Origin: Eggerthella sp. YY7918
Lineage (GTDB): Bacteria > Actinomycetota > Coriobacteriia > Coriobacteriales > Eggerthellaceae
NCBI RefSeq assembly: GCF_000270285.1
Contig: NC_015738.1
Location: forward strand, 2,294,001-2,358,000
Direction of reading: 5' to 3'
Length of the DNA: 64,000 bases
Position 1 is the first letter of the stretch; every line of letters begins with the position of its first letter. Shown one piece after another: positions 8,670 through 16,652 of the stretch. The notes under the pieces are model-generated. The model ran no database searches. It saw only the letters and a list, made by a program, of their open reading frames with translations, and was not told where the DNA came from. The position numbers and the translations under genes were made by a program.

Positions 8670-10682
8670 CTATGAGCGTCTCCTTGCGAGGGTAAAGGCG
8701 GCTCCGCCGCAGATAAGCGCACTCGCAAGCGCAGCCGCAGATGTGACAACAAGCGGCGTTGCAGCATCGCCCGTAGAAGCAAGCTTACGGCTGTCCCTCA
8801 CCGAGAAGTTCGCCGATGCCGAGCCGTCGGCGAACGTCACCTGCGCGATATGAGCGCCGTCAGCAAGGCCATCCATGAACGCTGGTTTGAACGTGATGAC
8901 AGCTCTGCCCGGCATAGACATGACCACGGTATAGTGGGTCGCGTCCACCAAAGCGCCGTCGACAAACACCGCAAGCGATGCCCGATCAAGCGCGTTTCCG
9001 GTGACGATAAGCTTCGCGTCGGCGTGGTTCGCCACCCCCTTCACCCAGGGAAATCCTTCAGTCGCCAGCGCATAAATCGCCGGCGTGAAGCTCTGCTCGG
9101 TCGGCACGCCGATGCGCTGCACGCCGCCGTCGTACGTTTTGACGGCCACGGCCTTGATGGTGGTTGTTGTGCCGCGCGGCACCGCGAAAACGCCCTCGTA
9201 GCGCTTGGCCGAGCTGCTCAGCTCGTTGGGGGATGTGGCTTTGCGCGGGTCGGTCCCATCGGTCGTATAGTACAGCTCCACACCCTCGGCCTCCGCCGTC
9301 AGCGCTACCAACTCGTCGCCGTCAGTCGCACTTCCCGGCTGCACCACCCAGCCCCCGTGCGCGATAGCGGGCGACGTGGGTACGCCCCACGCCTCGACCA
9401 CGATCTCCCCCGCCGTGTTAAAGGTCGCAGCGGGAATGGTCACTTTGTTTGCGGTGAGATCGTACGAAAGACCCGTATCATGACGAGTGTTTTTGTCATC
9501 CCACCTGCTGATCCGAACGTCTGACGCGCTTAAAGGTTTGCCGAATCCTGTGACATTCGCCGCAAGTTCGAAGACCACGTCGGACGCACTACCCGGGGTA
9601 CCCGGGACAGCGATGTAGGTGTTGCCCTCCTCGTCGCTCACCAACCCCGGATTCGTCCCCAGGTTGTTCGCGTGGACGGTCACCCACTGCTCATACGTGA
9701 AAGATCCGCCGATGGACCCGAGGACGCTGCCGCCCAAGCGATTGATCACCTTGTTGTTGAAGGTGCCGACCTCGATGGAGCTAAAACGCCGATTGTCCAC
9801 CGTGGCGCCAAAGGTGCCGCCGTTGATGAGACCCGTGAGAAGAGTCTTTTTGCCAGCTTGGTCAAGCGAGAAGTACCATTCCACGTAGCCGTTCGTCACT
9901 TTTTTATTGAACGTGCCACCACTAATGGTGCCGTGGCCGTTGTCTACCGGGCCGTTGAACGTGCCGTCCGTGATGGTTCCCACGGGATCCGTCAGATAGT
10001 AACTCGGGTTATTGTCAATGGGGACAGGGGCCCCATTGACCACCAGACCGTTGAACGTACCGCCCTCGATGGTACCGCCCAGTTCAGTCTCAAGTAACAC
10101 TCTGGGGCGAGGAGCATAGTTGTTGACGGACCCATTGAACGTGCCGTCCGAGATGGTAGAGCTAAGCCGATTCGTCACCGGGCCGTTAAAGGTGCCACCG
10201 CTGATGACGGAATGGTCCTTGTTGTCGACCGGCCCCTCGAACTCGCCGCCAGAGATAGTACTCGGGTTGCCGTGTCCATTCGTCACCGGTCCTAGGAAAA
10301 GACCATCTTTGATAGCGCTTCCATTGCACAGCACCTCACCAGCGATGCCCTTGCCCGTGTTAGCGATGGTCGATCCGCTCTCGACAATCACTTGTATGGC
10401 ATCAGGAAGGAGTATGAGATCGCCATTGGCATCCACTGCCTGTATGGTAAATAGGGTGGCGCCCTTCTTCAGCTTGAGACTGGAATTCCCTGGATCTGTA
10501 TTGTATTCCCAACTTCCGTCGTCAGGCCCAACAACCGTGCCCGTCTCCGCGTAATACGTAAGCGTAACGTCGTCTGCATACGCAGGCTTTGCTTCCAGCA
10601 GCACAAACGCGCCTGCGAGCGCAAGGCCCATCAACGCGCATGTCATCAGGGTATACAGCTTTCGGACGGTCAAAGAACCCAT
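8670..10682 (-). CDS. wall-associated surface protein with GTFNGPV beta-repeats
   Basis: A 670-residue exported protein. A signal peptide (TM near residues 12-28, then AYADD) is followed by about nine copies of a short repeat of the form I-x-x-G-T-F-N-G-P-V-x-N between roughly residues 125 and 330, which would suit a beta-helix or solenoid. A later YYTTDGTDPR segment resembles the chitobiase C-terminal-like fold. The tail is KLASTGD, a hydrophobic segment and ARRRS, like a sortase signal of the LAxTG kind. The ATG at 10682 has GAGGA six bases upstream; the ATG at 10688 abuts that site. Likely an adhesin or matrix protein; the ligand is unknown. Confidence 0.8.
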   Translation of the reverse strand: MGSLTVRKLYTLMTCALMGLALAGAFVLLEAKPAYADDVTLTYYAETGTVVGPDDGSWEYNTDPGNSSLKLKKGATLFTIQAVDANGDLILLPDAIQVIVESGSTIANTGKGIAGEVLCNGSAIKDGLFLGPVTNGHGNPSTISGGEFEGPVDNKDHSVISGGTFNGPVTNRLSSTISDGTFNGSVNNYAPRPRVLLETELGGTIEGGTFNGLVVNGAPVPIDNNPSYYLTDPVGTITDGTFNGPVDNGHGTISGGTFNKKVTNGYVEWYFSLDQAGKKTLLTGLINGGTFGATVDNRRFSSIEVGTFNNKVINRLGGSVLGSIGGSFTYEQWVTVHANNLGTNPGLVSDEEGNTYIAVPGTPGSASDVVFELAANVTGFGKPLSASDVRISRWDDKNTRHDTGLSYDLTANKVTIPAATFNTAGEIVVEAWGVPTSPAIAHGGWVVQPGSATDGDELVALTAEAEGVELYYTTDGTDPRKATSPNELSSSAKRYEGVFAVPRGTTTTIKAVAVKTYDGGVQRIGVPTEQSFTPAIYALATEGFPWVKGVANHADAKLIVTGNALDRASLAVFVDGALVDATHYTVVMSMPGRAVITFKPAFMDGLADGAHIAQVTFADGSASANFSVRDSRKLASTGDAATPLVVTSAAALASALICGGAAFTLARRRS

Positions 10683-10829
10683 GGCCATTCCTCGTTTCGA
10701 TCAGGCGGCGCGGGCACAGCACCCCGCCCGCAATAAACCCGCTTGGCGAATCTTCGCGATTCTCGGCCGCACGTAGATTCCCCGATTGCGGCATGCGGCC
10801 AACGCTTACTTTTACCATGCGCAAAAGAC

Positions 10830-10869
10830 AAGAGGCGAATGGTTACGCATTCTTCACCATTCGCCTCTT
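10830..10869 (-). terminator. terminator of the two-component operon
   Basis: A perfect 14-bp stem, AAGAGGCGAATGGT (10830-10843) with ACCATTCGCCTCTT (10856-10869), and a 12-nt loop, 22 bp after the response-regulator stop. On the minus strand it is followed by GTCTTTTG, so it fits an intrinsic terminator for the kinase-regulator transcript; on the plus strand a TTTTTA run also follows after 5 bases. Confidence 0.8.
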
Positions 10870-10890
10870 CAGGGTTTTTATTGGTTGCTC

Positions 10891-11583
10891 TTACTCCCCG
10901 CGACCGAAGCGGTAGCCTTTTCCGTAGACGGAGTGGATGGTATAGCCGCTATTGCCGTCTTCGAGCTTCCGGCGCACCGTGGACACGTGCTTTCTCAGCG
11001 AGCGGCTCTCGCCCGCCATGGGTAGGTGCCACACCGCCTGGTAGAGCAATTCGGCAGGAATGGTTTGCCCTTCGTTACGCATAAGTAGAAGCAGCAGAGC
11101 GTATTCCTTGTGCGTGAGCAGCAGATCGCGCCCGCCCAGGTAGGCGCGCTGCGCAAGCAGGTCCAGCACGAGCGGGCCGCGGACAAGCCTCCGATCGGAA
11201 GCCGTCCGGTTCAGGGCGGCCAGGCGCAGCTGCGCCTTCACACGCGCGAGGAACTCGTCCACGTCGTAGGGCTTGGTGATGTAGTCGCTGCCGCCTGCCA
11301 CCAGGCCCTCGATGATCTCGCTTTTCTCGTCGAGCGCGGTCAGGAACAGGATGGGCGCGGGCGTGGCGGCGCGAATCTCCGTGCAGAAGTCGAGCCCGCT
11401 TCCGTCCGGCATGAGAATGTCGATCACGAGCGCATCGGGCCTTCCGTTGCCGAGGCACGCACGCGCCGCTTGCAGCGTGTCGGCGCAGAGCACCGTGTAA
11501 CCTTCGCGCTCGAGGATGCGGCGGTTGGTGCGCAGCACGTCAAGGTCGTCCTCCACCAGAAGGATGGTTCCCGTTTCAGCCAT
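10891..11583 (-). CDS. OmpR-family response regulator
   Basis: A 230-residue response regulator. The receiver domain (residues 1-120) has the acidic pair EDD at 11-13, the phospho-acceptor Asp55 in LVIDILMPDGSG, and the KPYD lysine. The C-terminal winged-helix DNA-binding domain has the TSV-like LRKHVSTVRRKLED recognition region and ends YGKGYRFGRGE. The start overlaps the end of the kinase gene by 8 bp, so the pair is co-translated. Its targets are unknown; the surface-protein gene downstream is on the same strand but sits behind a terminator. Confidence 0.95.
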   Translation of the reverse strand: MAETGTILLVEDDLDVLRTNRRILEREGYTVLCADTLQAARACLGNGRPDALVIDILMPDGSGLDFCTEIRAATPAPILFLTALDEKSEIIEGLVAGGSDYITKPYDVDEFLARVKAQLRLAALNRTASDRRLVRGPLVLDLLAQRAYLGGRDLLLTHKEYALLLLLMRNEGQTIPAELLYQAVWHLPMAGESRSLRKHVSTVRRKLEDGNSGYTIHSVYGKGYRFGRGE

Positions 11584-13570
11584 CGTTTTTCACGTCCTTT
11601 CCCGGCAGGGTGAACCACACCCGCGTGCCCGCACCTGGCTCGCTTTCCACGCCCATCTGGCCGCCGTGCTCCTCCACGATGGTCTTGCAGATGGGAAGCC
11701 CCAGCCCCGTGCCGTCCTCGTCGCCGCGTTGGTAGCGCTCGAACACGTGCGGCAGCAGCTCGGGCGCGATGCCCTCGCCGGTGTCCGTCACGCTCACCCG
11801 CACGCCGCCCGCGTCGCAGCGCGCCTGCAGGGTTACCTGCCCGTGCGCCGTGTGCTTGTTGGCGTTGGCCAGCAGGTTGATGAGCACCTGGGTGAGCTGG
11901 TCGACATCGCCCTCCACCAGCGGCAACGCGGGGTCCACCTCCACGCTTAAGCGGTTGTGCTTGTGCGCAAAGATGGACTGGTACATGCGAGCCGTGTCGC
12001 GCACGAGCGCATCGAGCGGGAGCGCGCTTGTACCCTGCGCGGCGTCCTGTGTGCGATTCAGCTGCACCAGACTGGTCACCATCTGGCCCAGGCGCTTGGC
12101 CTCGGCAGAGATAGCGTGCAAGTCTACCACGGTTTCACGGTCCACCGCGCCAGCCGTGATGTTTTGGGCTGCGAACTGGGCGTTGGCGGCAATGACGGTG
12201 AGCGGGGTTTTCATTTCGTGCGACACATCGGCGTAGAGGCGGCTCTTCAGCCGACCCATCTCGGCGAGCACGTCCTTTTCGGCCGCCAGGCGCTGCTCGT
12301 TTTCGCGGGCAACGAGCACCTGCCGCAGCGTACCGTAGAAGTTGGCCGTCATTTGGGTGAAGGCGAAGATGAGCATGGATATTTCCAACAGCGAGAAGCT
12401 GATGCCCGCCAGGTAGATGTTGAGGTAGTAGAACCCGTCGTGCACCGCTCCCAGCAGAAACACTGCGAAGCCGCCAAGGGCAACCAGGTGCTCGGTTTGC
12501 AGCGTGTGGGCGCGCAGCATGCCCGGCAGCTTCAGGGCAAAGCGCACAATGAGGTAGACAATCACGACGTTGTAAAACAGGGTGTAGCCGACGACAGCCC
12601 AGCTCATAGCTACGGTGTCGGCCACCAGGCAGAAGGTCGCGAACCCGCCGGACACCGCCGCAATAATCACCGTTGCGGCCTTTTGCACGATGCCGGGGAA
12701 CTGCTCGCGCACCAGCAGCAGCAAGAGAATGCACGCCACGGGCAGCGTGAGGTATTCGGCACGGAAGGCCAGCTGCCACGGGAGCGCGGGGATGATGGTG
12801 TAGAACACCTTCGCGCCCGTCACGCCCGTGCGCACAAACCAGGTGAGGCACAGCAGCGCGAACAACAGGTTGCTTTTGTAGGAGCGGAACACCACGTACA
12901 GGGTGGTGAACACCAGGAAGAGAGCTAGGAACAAGCCTGCTATGAGCAGTTCCATGTCGGACTTGAGGTCGTTAAACGGGCGCACCACGTTGGGCAGACC
13001 GATGAAGTGCCCGGCATGGTTGCCGCCTTCTCGGTGGACGAAGTTTGCCCCTTGTTGCACGATGTCGAGCTGACCGCCTGCCGGCGTGACCTCTGGCGTG
13101 ACCTCGATGGTGGTGCGCAGGTAGCCGGGCTGGAATTCCTCTGCTGTTGCGGCGGGCGTGCCGGCTTGCAACCTGAGCTCGCCGTTGAGGTAGAGGCGAT
13201 GGGCGAAGTCGATGCTAGATACGTGCAGCATGTAGGTGCGCTTGTCGGGCAGCAGCACGCGCATGAAGCTGGTGGCGCACGGGGCCCCTTCTTCACCCGG
13301 CTCGCCTAACGTGGCTTGTGCCTGGTGGGCGGCGAATTCGTCAGGCGTGAGGATGGCGTTTGGCAGATACGTTGTGTCGCCCGTGAGCTTCACAATGGTG
13401 TTGGTGAAATCGACGTTGGTGAGGTCCCATACGCCGGCCTGCGATTCAACCTCCACCACCGTGGTGATGTCGTAGCGGTAGAACGTGCGCGCGTACCACA
13501 GCGACAGGCACACCAGCAGGATGAGCGGCAGCACGATCCACAAGACCCTGCGCTCCCGTTTCTCATTCAT
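11576..13570 (-). CDS. sensor histidine kinase with extracytoplasmic and 7TM-type sensor region
   Basis: A 664-residue membrane kinase. TM1 is at about 10-28, an extracytoplasmic domain at 30-204 is rich in beta-strand, and seven closely spaced membrane helices lie at about 205-410, the arrangement of 7TMR-DISM type sensors. A short linker leads to HisKA with His451 in YADVSHEMKTPL, then HATPase with NLLANANKHT (N box), DTGEGIAPE and GTGLGLPI (G boxes). The ATG at 13570 has GGGGG upstream. It overlaps the response-regulator gene. The extracytoplasmic domain resembles the carbohydrate-binding-like DISMED2 fold only in layout, so the signal is unknown. Confidence 0.92.
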   Translation of the reverse strand: MNEKRERRVLWIVLPLILLVCLSLWYARTFYRYDITTVVEVESQAGVWDLTNVDFTNTIVKLTGDTTYLPNAILTPDEFAAHQAQATLGEPGEEGAPCATSFMRVLLPDKRTYMLHVSSIDFAHRLYLNGELRLQAGTPAATAEEFQPGYLRTTIEVTPEVTPAGGQLDIVQQGANFVHREGGNHAGHFIGLPNVVRPFNDLKSDMELLIAGLFLALFLVFTTLYVVFRSYKSNLLFALLCLTWFVRTGVTGAKVFYTIIPALPWQLAFRAEYLTLPVACILLLLLVREQFPGIVQKAATVIIAAVSGGFATFCLVADTVAMSWAVVGYTLFYNVVIVYLIVRFALKLPGMLRAHTLQTEHLVALGGFAVFLLGAVHDGFYYLNIYLAGISFSLLEISMLIFAFTQMTANFYGTLRQVLVARENEQRLAAEKDVLAEMGRLKSRLYADVSHEMKTPLTVIAANAQFAAQNITAGAVDRETVVDLHAISAEAKRLGQMVTSLVQLNRTQDAAQGTSALPLDALVRDTARMYQSIFAHKHNRLSVEVDPALPLVEGDVDQLTQVLINLLANANKHTAHGQVTLQARCDAGGVRVSVTDTGEGIAPELLPHVFERYQRGDEDGTGLGLPICKTIVEEHGGQMGVESEPGAGTRVWFTLPGKDVKNDG

Positions 13571-13686
13571 AGCGGCACCCCCTTCGGCCGTTTGTGCGGC
13601 ATGTAACCGTAGGATACACTGCGATTATCCTACCCGAAAACCCGCCACGTTGTCTGCGCTCCCTAGCACATCGGAAAACGAATGCC

Positions 13687-13692
13687 TATAAT
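13687..13692 (+). promoter_or_regulatory. -10 element of queA
   Basis: A perfect TATAAT 28 bp before the queA start codon in the divergent gap between the kinase gene and queA. No convincing -35 hexamer is visible at 16-18 bp upstream. Confidence 0.5.
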
Positions 13693-13719
13693 ACATGGTT
13701 CCGCTTCGAAAGGACATCC

Positions 13720-14799
13720 ATGTTAACAAGCGACTTCGACTACAACCTACCTCCCGAACTCATCGCGCAAGAACCCGCGCTTGACCGGGACGGATGCCGC
13801 ATGCTTGTCATGGATCGCGAAACCGGCGCACTTGAGGACCGCATTTTTCGCGACATCGTGGAGTACCTGCACCCCGGCGACCTTTTGGTAGCGAACGAGA
13901 CGCGCGTCATGCCGGCGCGCCTGCTGGGCGCGAAGCGCGGCACCGGCGGTGCGGCCGAGGTGTTTCTGCTGCGCCAGCATGGAACACCGCTTGAGAACAA
14001 GAGTGCCCTCTGGGAGGTGCTCGTACGTCCCGGCAAGCGTCTCAAACCCGGCACCGGCGCGGTGGTGGACTTCACGGACGCCGACGGCAACGTGGCGCTG
14101 TCGGCCGAGATCGTGGACTGGGTGGACAACGCGCAGAAGGGCGAGCGCCTCGCGCGGCTTTCCACCACCCTCCCCTCGCTTGATGAGGCGTTGCATGCCG
14201 TAGGCCACACACCGCTGCCGCCCTACATCAAAGATTATGCCGGCGACGAGGAACTCTACCAAACCGTCTACTCGCGCCGCGAGAGTTCTGCCGCCGCCCC
14301 CACTGCGGGCCTCCACTTCACGCCTGAGCTCATCGAACGCCTGCGCAACCAGGGCGTGGGCTGGGAAACGGTCGAGCTGGAAGTGGGCCTAGACACCTTC
14401 CGCATCGTGGACGAGGACGACCCGACCCAGCACGTCATTCACACGGAATACTACACGGTACCGCAGCGCACGGCAGACGCCATCGCCGAGACGCGCGAAC
14501 GTGGCGGGCGTGTGGTGGCCGTGGGCACCACGAGCGTACGCAGCTTGGAAAGCGCCTGGGACGCGGAGGCCGCCGCCGTCACCCCGCGCGACCGAGAAAC
14601 CACGTCGCTCTACCTCTTGCCCGGCAGCGAATTCCACGTGGTGGATGCCCTCGTCACGAACTTCCACGTGCCGCGCTCAACCCTCATGATGCTGGTGAGC
14701 GCGTTCTCGTCCCGCGAGCGCATCATGGCCGCCTACGCGCACGCCATCGAAGAACGCTACCGCATGCTCTCCTTCGGCGACGCCATGTTTATCTGCTAG
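13720..14799 (+). CDS. queA: S-adenosylmethionine:tRNA ribosyltransferase-isomerase QueA
   Basis: A 359-residue enzyme that moves the ribosyl group of SAM onto preQ1 in tRNA to make epoxyqueuosine, the substrate of QueH. Family blocks are easy to read: FDYNLPPELIAQEP at the start, LVANETRVMPARL, HTPLPPYI, APTAGLHFTPEL, VELEVGLDTFR, and VTNFHVPRSTLMMLVSAF near the end. The frame opens earlier, but the ATG at 13720 with AAAGGA upstream begins exactly at the conserved N-terminus. With tgt and queH in the window, the late part of queuosine synthesis is nearly complete. Confidence 0.97.
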   Translation: MLTSDFDYNLPPELIAQEPALDRDGCRMLVMDRETGALEDRIFRDIVEYLHPGDLLVANETRVMPARLLGAKRGTGGAAEVFLLRQHGTPLENKSALWEVLVRPGKRLKPGTGAVVDFTDADGNVALSAEIVDWVDNAQKGERLARLSTTLPSLDEALHAVGHTPLPPYIKDYAGDEELYQTVYSRRESSAAAPTAGLHFTPELIERLRNQGVGWETVELEVGLDTFRIVDEDDPTQHVIHTEYYTVPQRTADAIAETRERGGRVVAVGTTSVRSLESAWDAEAAAVTPRDRETTSLYLLPGSEFHVVDALVTNFHVPRSTLMMLVSAFSSRERIMAAYAHAIEERYRMLSFGDAMFIC

Positions 14800-14897
14800 C
14801 GCCGCACGGGAAGATGAGGCTGGCGATGCGTATGCGCCCGGTAGCCTTGCGTCGAGGAGCATGGAGCGATCGCAGGATCGAGCCGATCGAGCATCGG

Positions 14898-15932
14898 TCA
14901 CGCTTCAGGCGCGTACACGAAGCAGCCATCGTCCTCTACGCGTCGGCCGAGCTCTCCGCACTCGACCAAATATTCCAGATAGGCGAACGGTATAGCCACT
15001 CGCCGCACCCGGCGCGAGTCAGGCTCGCCCGCCATGCCCTCGGGCAGGTACGCGTAGAACGCGGTCGCAAGCTCATAGACGGTGGCACTGCCGAGCTCGC
15101 GCATGAGGGAGCGCACGCGATGCAAGGGCTTCTCGTACCGCTTGAAGATGCTGTCGATGAACGCATCGACCTCGCCTTCGCTTGTGAACGAATCGCGATG
15201 GCTCGTGAACGCCGTATTCAGATGCATGGCTTTGATATCGCGTACGCTTTGGAAAAAGCGCTCGAGTAAACGGGCTGATGCGTCGAACTGCATGAGCCCC
15301 GGAGCGGAGTCTATCAGGTGATCGCCTGCGAAGAGGAAGCCGTGCGTACGATCGACCAAGCTCGCATGCTCGATCGTATGGCCCGGAGTGTAGAGCACTT
15401 CAAGGTCGTAGCCGGCGATGGAAAGCACGTCCCCTTCGGGAATCTGATGAATGCGCTCTTGCAGCTCCGGCGTGAAATGATCACGTCCCATGAGGAAGTC
15501 GGCGCTCGCGGCGAGAGCCCGATCGCCTGCGCGCACAGCGCCCGTCTGACGCAGGAAAGCCTCGCGCGACGCCTCCGACCACGGGACGATCGGGCCGCAA
15601 TAGAAGTTTCCCGCCCCTCGGTCGAGCAGGTACTGAAGACTCCCGTCGTGATCGTCGTGAAAATGGGAAACGAACACTTCGACGTTCTCCCAAGGCACGT
15701 CGTAGTCCTCCACAGCGCGATCGAGCGGCTCGGTCCCGCATATGGAAGGGTGTCCTGTGTCGACGAACAGAATCCGCCGACCCGGTTCGACGACGGCGAA
15801 CAGATCGAGCCGATCCGTGAAATAAAAGTTTTCTATGCCGTAACTACTATGAAGTATGTTCGGCATGTCCTCGCGCAGAAGGAACCGAAGAGTCGAGATA
15901 GCGCCCTCATAGGGATCGGGCTGATTAGTCAT
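14898..15932 (-). CDS. metallo-beta-lactamase fold hydrolase
   Basis: A 344-residue MBL-fold protein. The Zn-binding motif is SHFHDDHDGS (HxHxDH), followed by LYTPGHTIEHASL (third His site), FAGDHLI (bridging Asp) and a later SHRD. The last 80 residues look like a winged-helix domain, common in hydrolases that act on thioesters, lactones or glyoxalase II-type substrates. The ATG at 15932 is preceded by GAGGA. It converges with queA; there is no obvious terminator in the 98 bp between them. The substrate is not known. Confidence 0.88.
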   Translation of the reverse strand: MTNQPDPYEGAISTLRFLLREDMPNILHSSYGIENFYFTDRLDLFAVVEPGRRILFVDTGHPSICGTEPLDRAVEDYDVPWENVEVFVSHFHDDHDGSLQYLLDRGAGNFYCGPIVPWSEASREAFLRQTGAVRAGDRALAASADFLMGRDHFTPELQERIHQIPEGDVLSIAGYDLEVLYTPGHTIEHASLVDRTHGFLFAGDHLIDSAPGLMQFDASARLLERFFQSVRDIKAMHLNTAFTSHRDSFTSEGEVDAFIDSIFKRYEKPLHRVRSLMRELGSATVYELATAFYAYLPEGMAGEPDSRRVRRVAIPFAYLEYLVECGELGRRVEDDGCFVYAPEA

Positions 15933-16028
15933 GGCAGGTCCTCACGTACGTCGCGAATGAAGGGATCGATGAGGCGGCCCCAGCTCCCCCAAAAGAGCCA
16001 CCCGGCGCGCACGCCCCTCGTGTACAAA

Positions 16029-16055
16029 AAATGACCCTACGTCGTAGGGTCATTT
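16029..16055 (-). terminator. strong terminator of the cold-shock gene
   Basis: AAATGACCCTAC (16029-16040) pairs perfectly with GTAGGGTCATTT (16044-16055) around a 3-nt loop. On the minus strand the stem is followed by a T run, giving a textbook intrinsic terminator 25 bp after the cold-shock gene. Confidence 0.9.
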
Positions 16056-16079
16056 CGGCATATTGTTTTGAACCTGTGT

Positions 16080-16283
16080 TTACAGCTTCGTCACATTGCT
16101 CGCCTGGAGCTTGCCATTCTGGCCAGTCGTGACGTCGAACTGCACTGCAGCGCCTTCGTCAAGGGTCTTGAACCCGTCCATCTTGATCTCAGAGAAATGG
16201 ACGAAGAGATCTTCGCCATCATTCTGGGAGATGAACCCATAGCCTTTTTCGGGGTTAAACCACTTCACAGTACCTTCCGCCAT
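16080..16283 (-). CDS. cold-shock protein, CspA family
   Basis: A 67-residue single-stranded nucleic-acid-binding OB-fold protein acting as an RNA chaperone. RNP1 is KGYGFIS and RNP2 is LFVHFSEI; it begins [14 protein letters not shown], the standard start of the family. The ATG at 16283 has AGAGGA 7 bases upstream; the in-frame ATG at 16349 would add a non-homologous leader. It has its own terminator and a long structured leader, as is usual for cold-regulated csp genes. Confidence 0.97.
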   Translation of the reverse strand: MAEGTVKWFNPEKGYGFISQNDGEDLFVHFSEIKMDGFKTLDEGAAVQFDVTTGQNGKLQASNVTKL

Positions 16284-16652
16284 TTTAAATCCTCTTTCCT
16301 CTCCTTGACTTTCAAGGAGGTAACACTGCGTGCTGCATGGCGGCAACACTCGTCCTCACCTCGAGGACACACATTCACTATACGCTATACCGAAGCAAAA
16401 AGCACCGAGATTCTTAGTTTTGCCCGTTTTTTACCGTTTTGTAAGGCGGTCTAAAATGTCCTTTGATGCTCGGTTAATTTTGCTTTCATCGACCGAGAAA
16501 AATCTTTTTTATAGCAGCCTCTTTCGGAAACGGGGGCTTCTACAGGAAACATAAAAATCCTTAATGCCGCGTTCAATTGTTTTGATTTCTATTGGGCGCA
16601 ACGTTTACGTATGATGCGCCCTATCAGTAAGATGCACGTCAAAGGAGGGTGT
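16284..16652. other. intergenic region: csp leader and upstream region of the first flavoprotein
   Basis: 369 bp with no credible gene. On the minus strand it holds the csp leader: a TATAGT -10 candidate at 16377-16382 would give a 5' UTR near 90 nt, and a perfect hairpin (CTCCTTGA 16301-16308 with TCAAGGAG 16312-16319) sits 18 bp before the start codon. The flavoprotein side is AT-rich and carries a 7-bp dyad, GGGCGCA (16594-16600) and TGCGCCC (16615-16621), with TATGAT overlapping its right arm. This may be an operator or a leader stem. Confidence 0.5.
16301..16319 (-). promoter_or_regulatory. hairpin in the csp leader
   Basis: CTCCTTGA (16301-16308) and TCAAGGAG (16312-16319) form a perfect 8-bp stem with a 3-nt loop just upstream of the AGAGGA ribosome site. 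Its AAGGAG arm resembles a ribosome site, so folding may affect translation at different temperatures. Confidence 0.45.
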
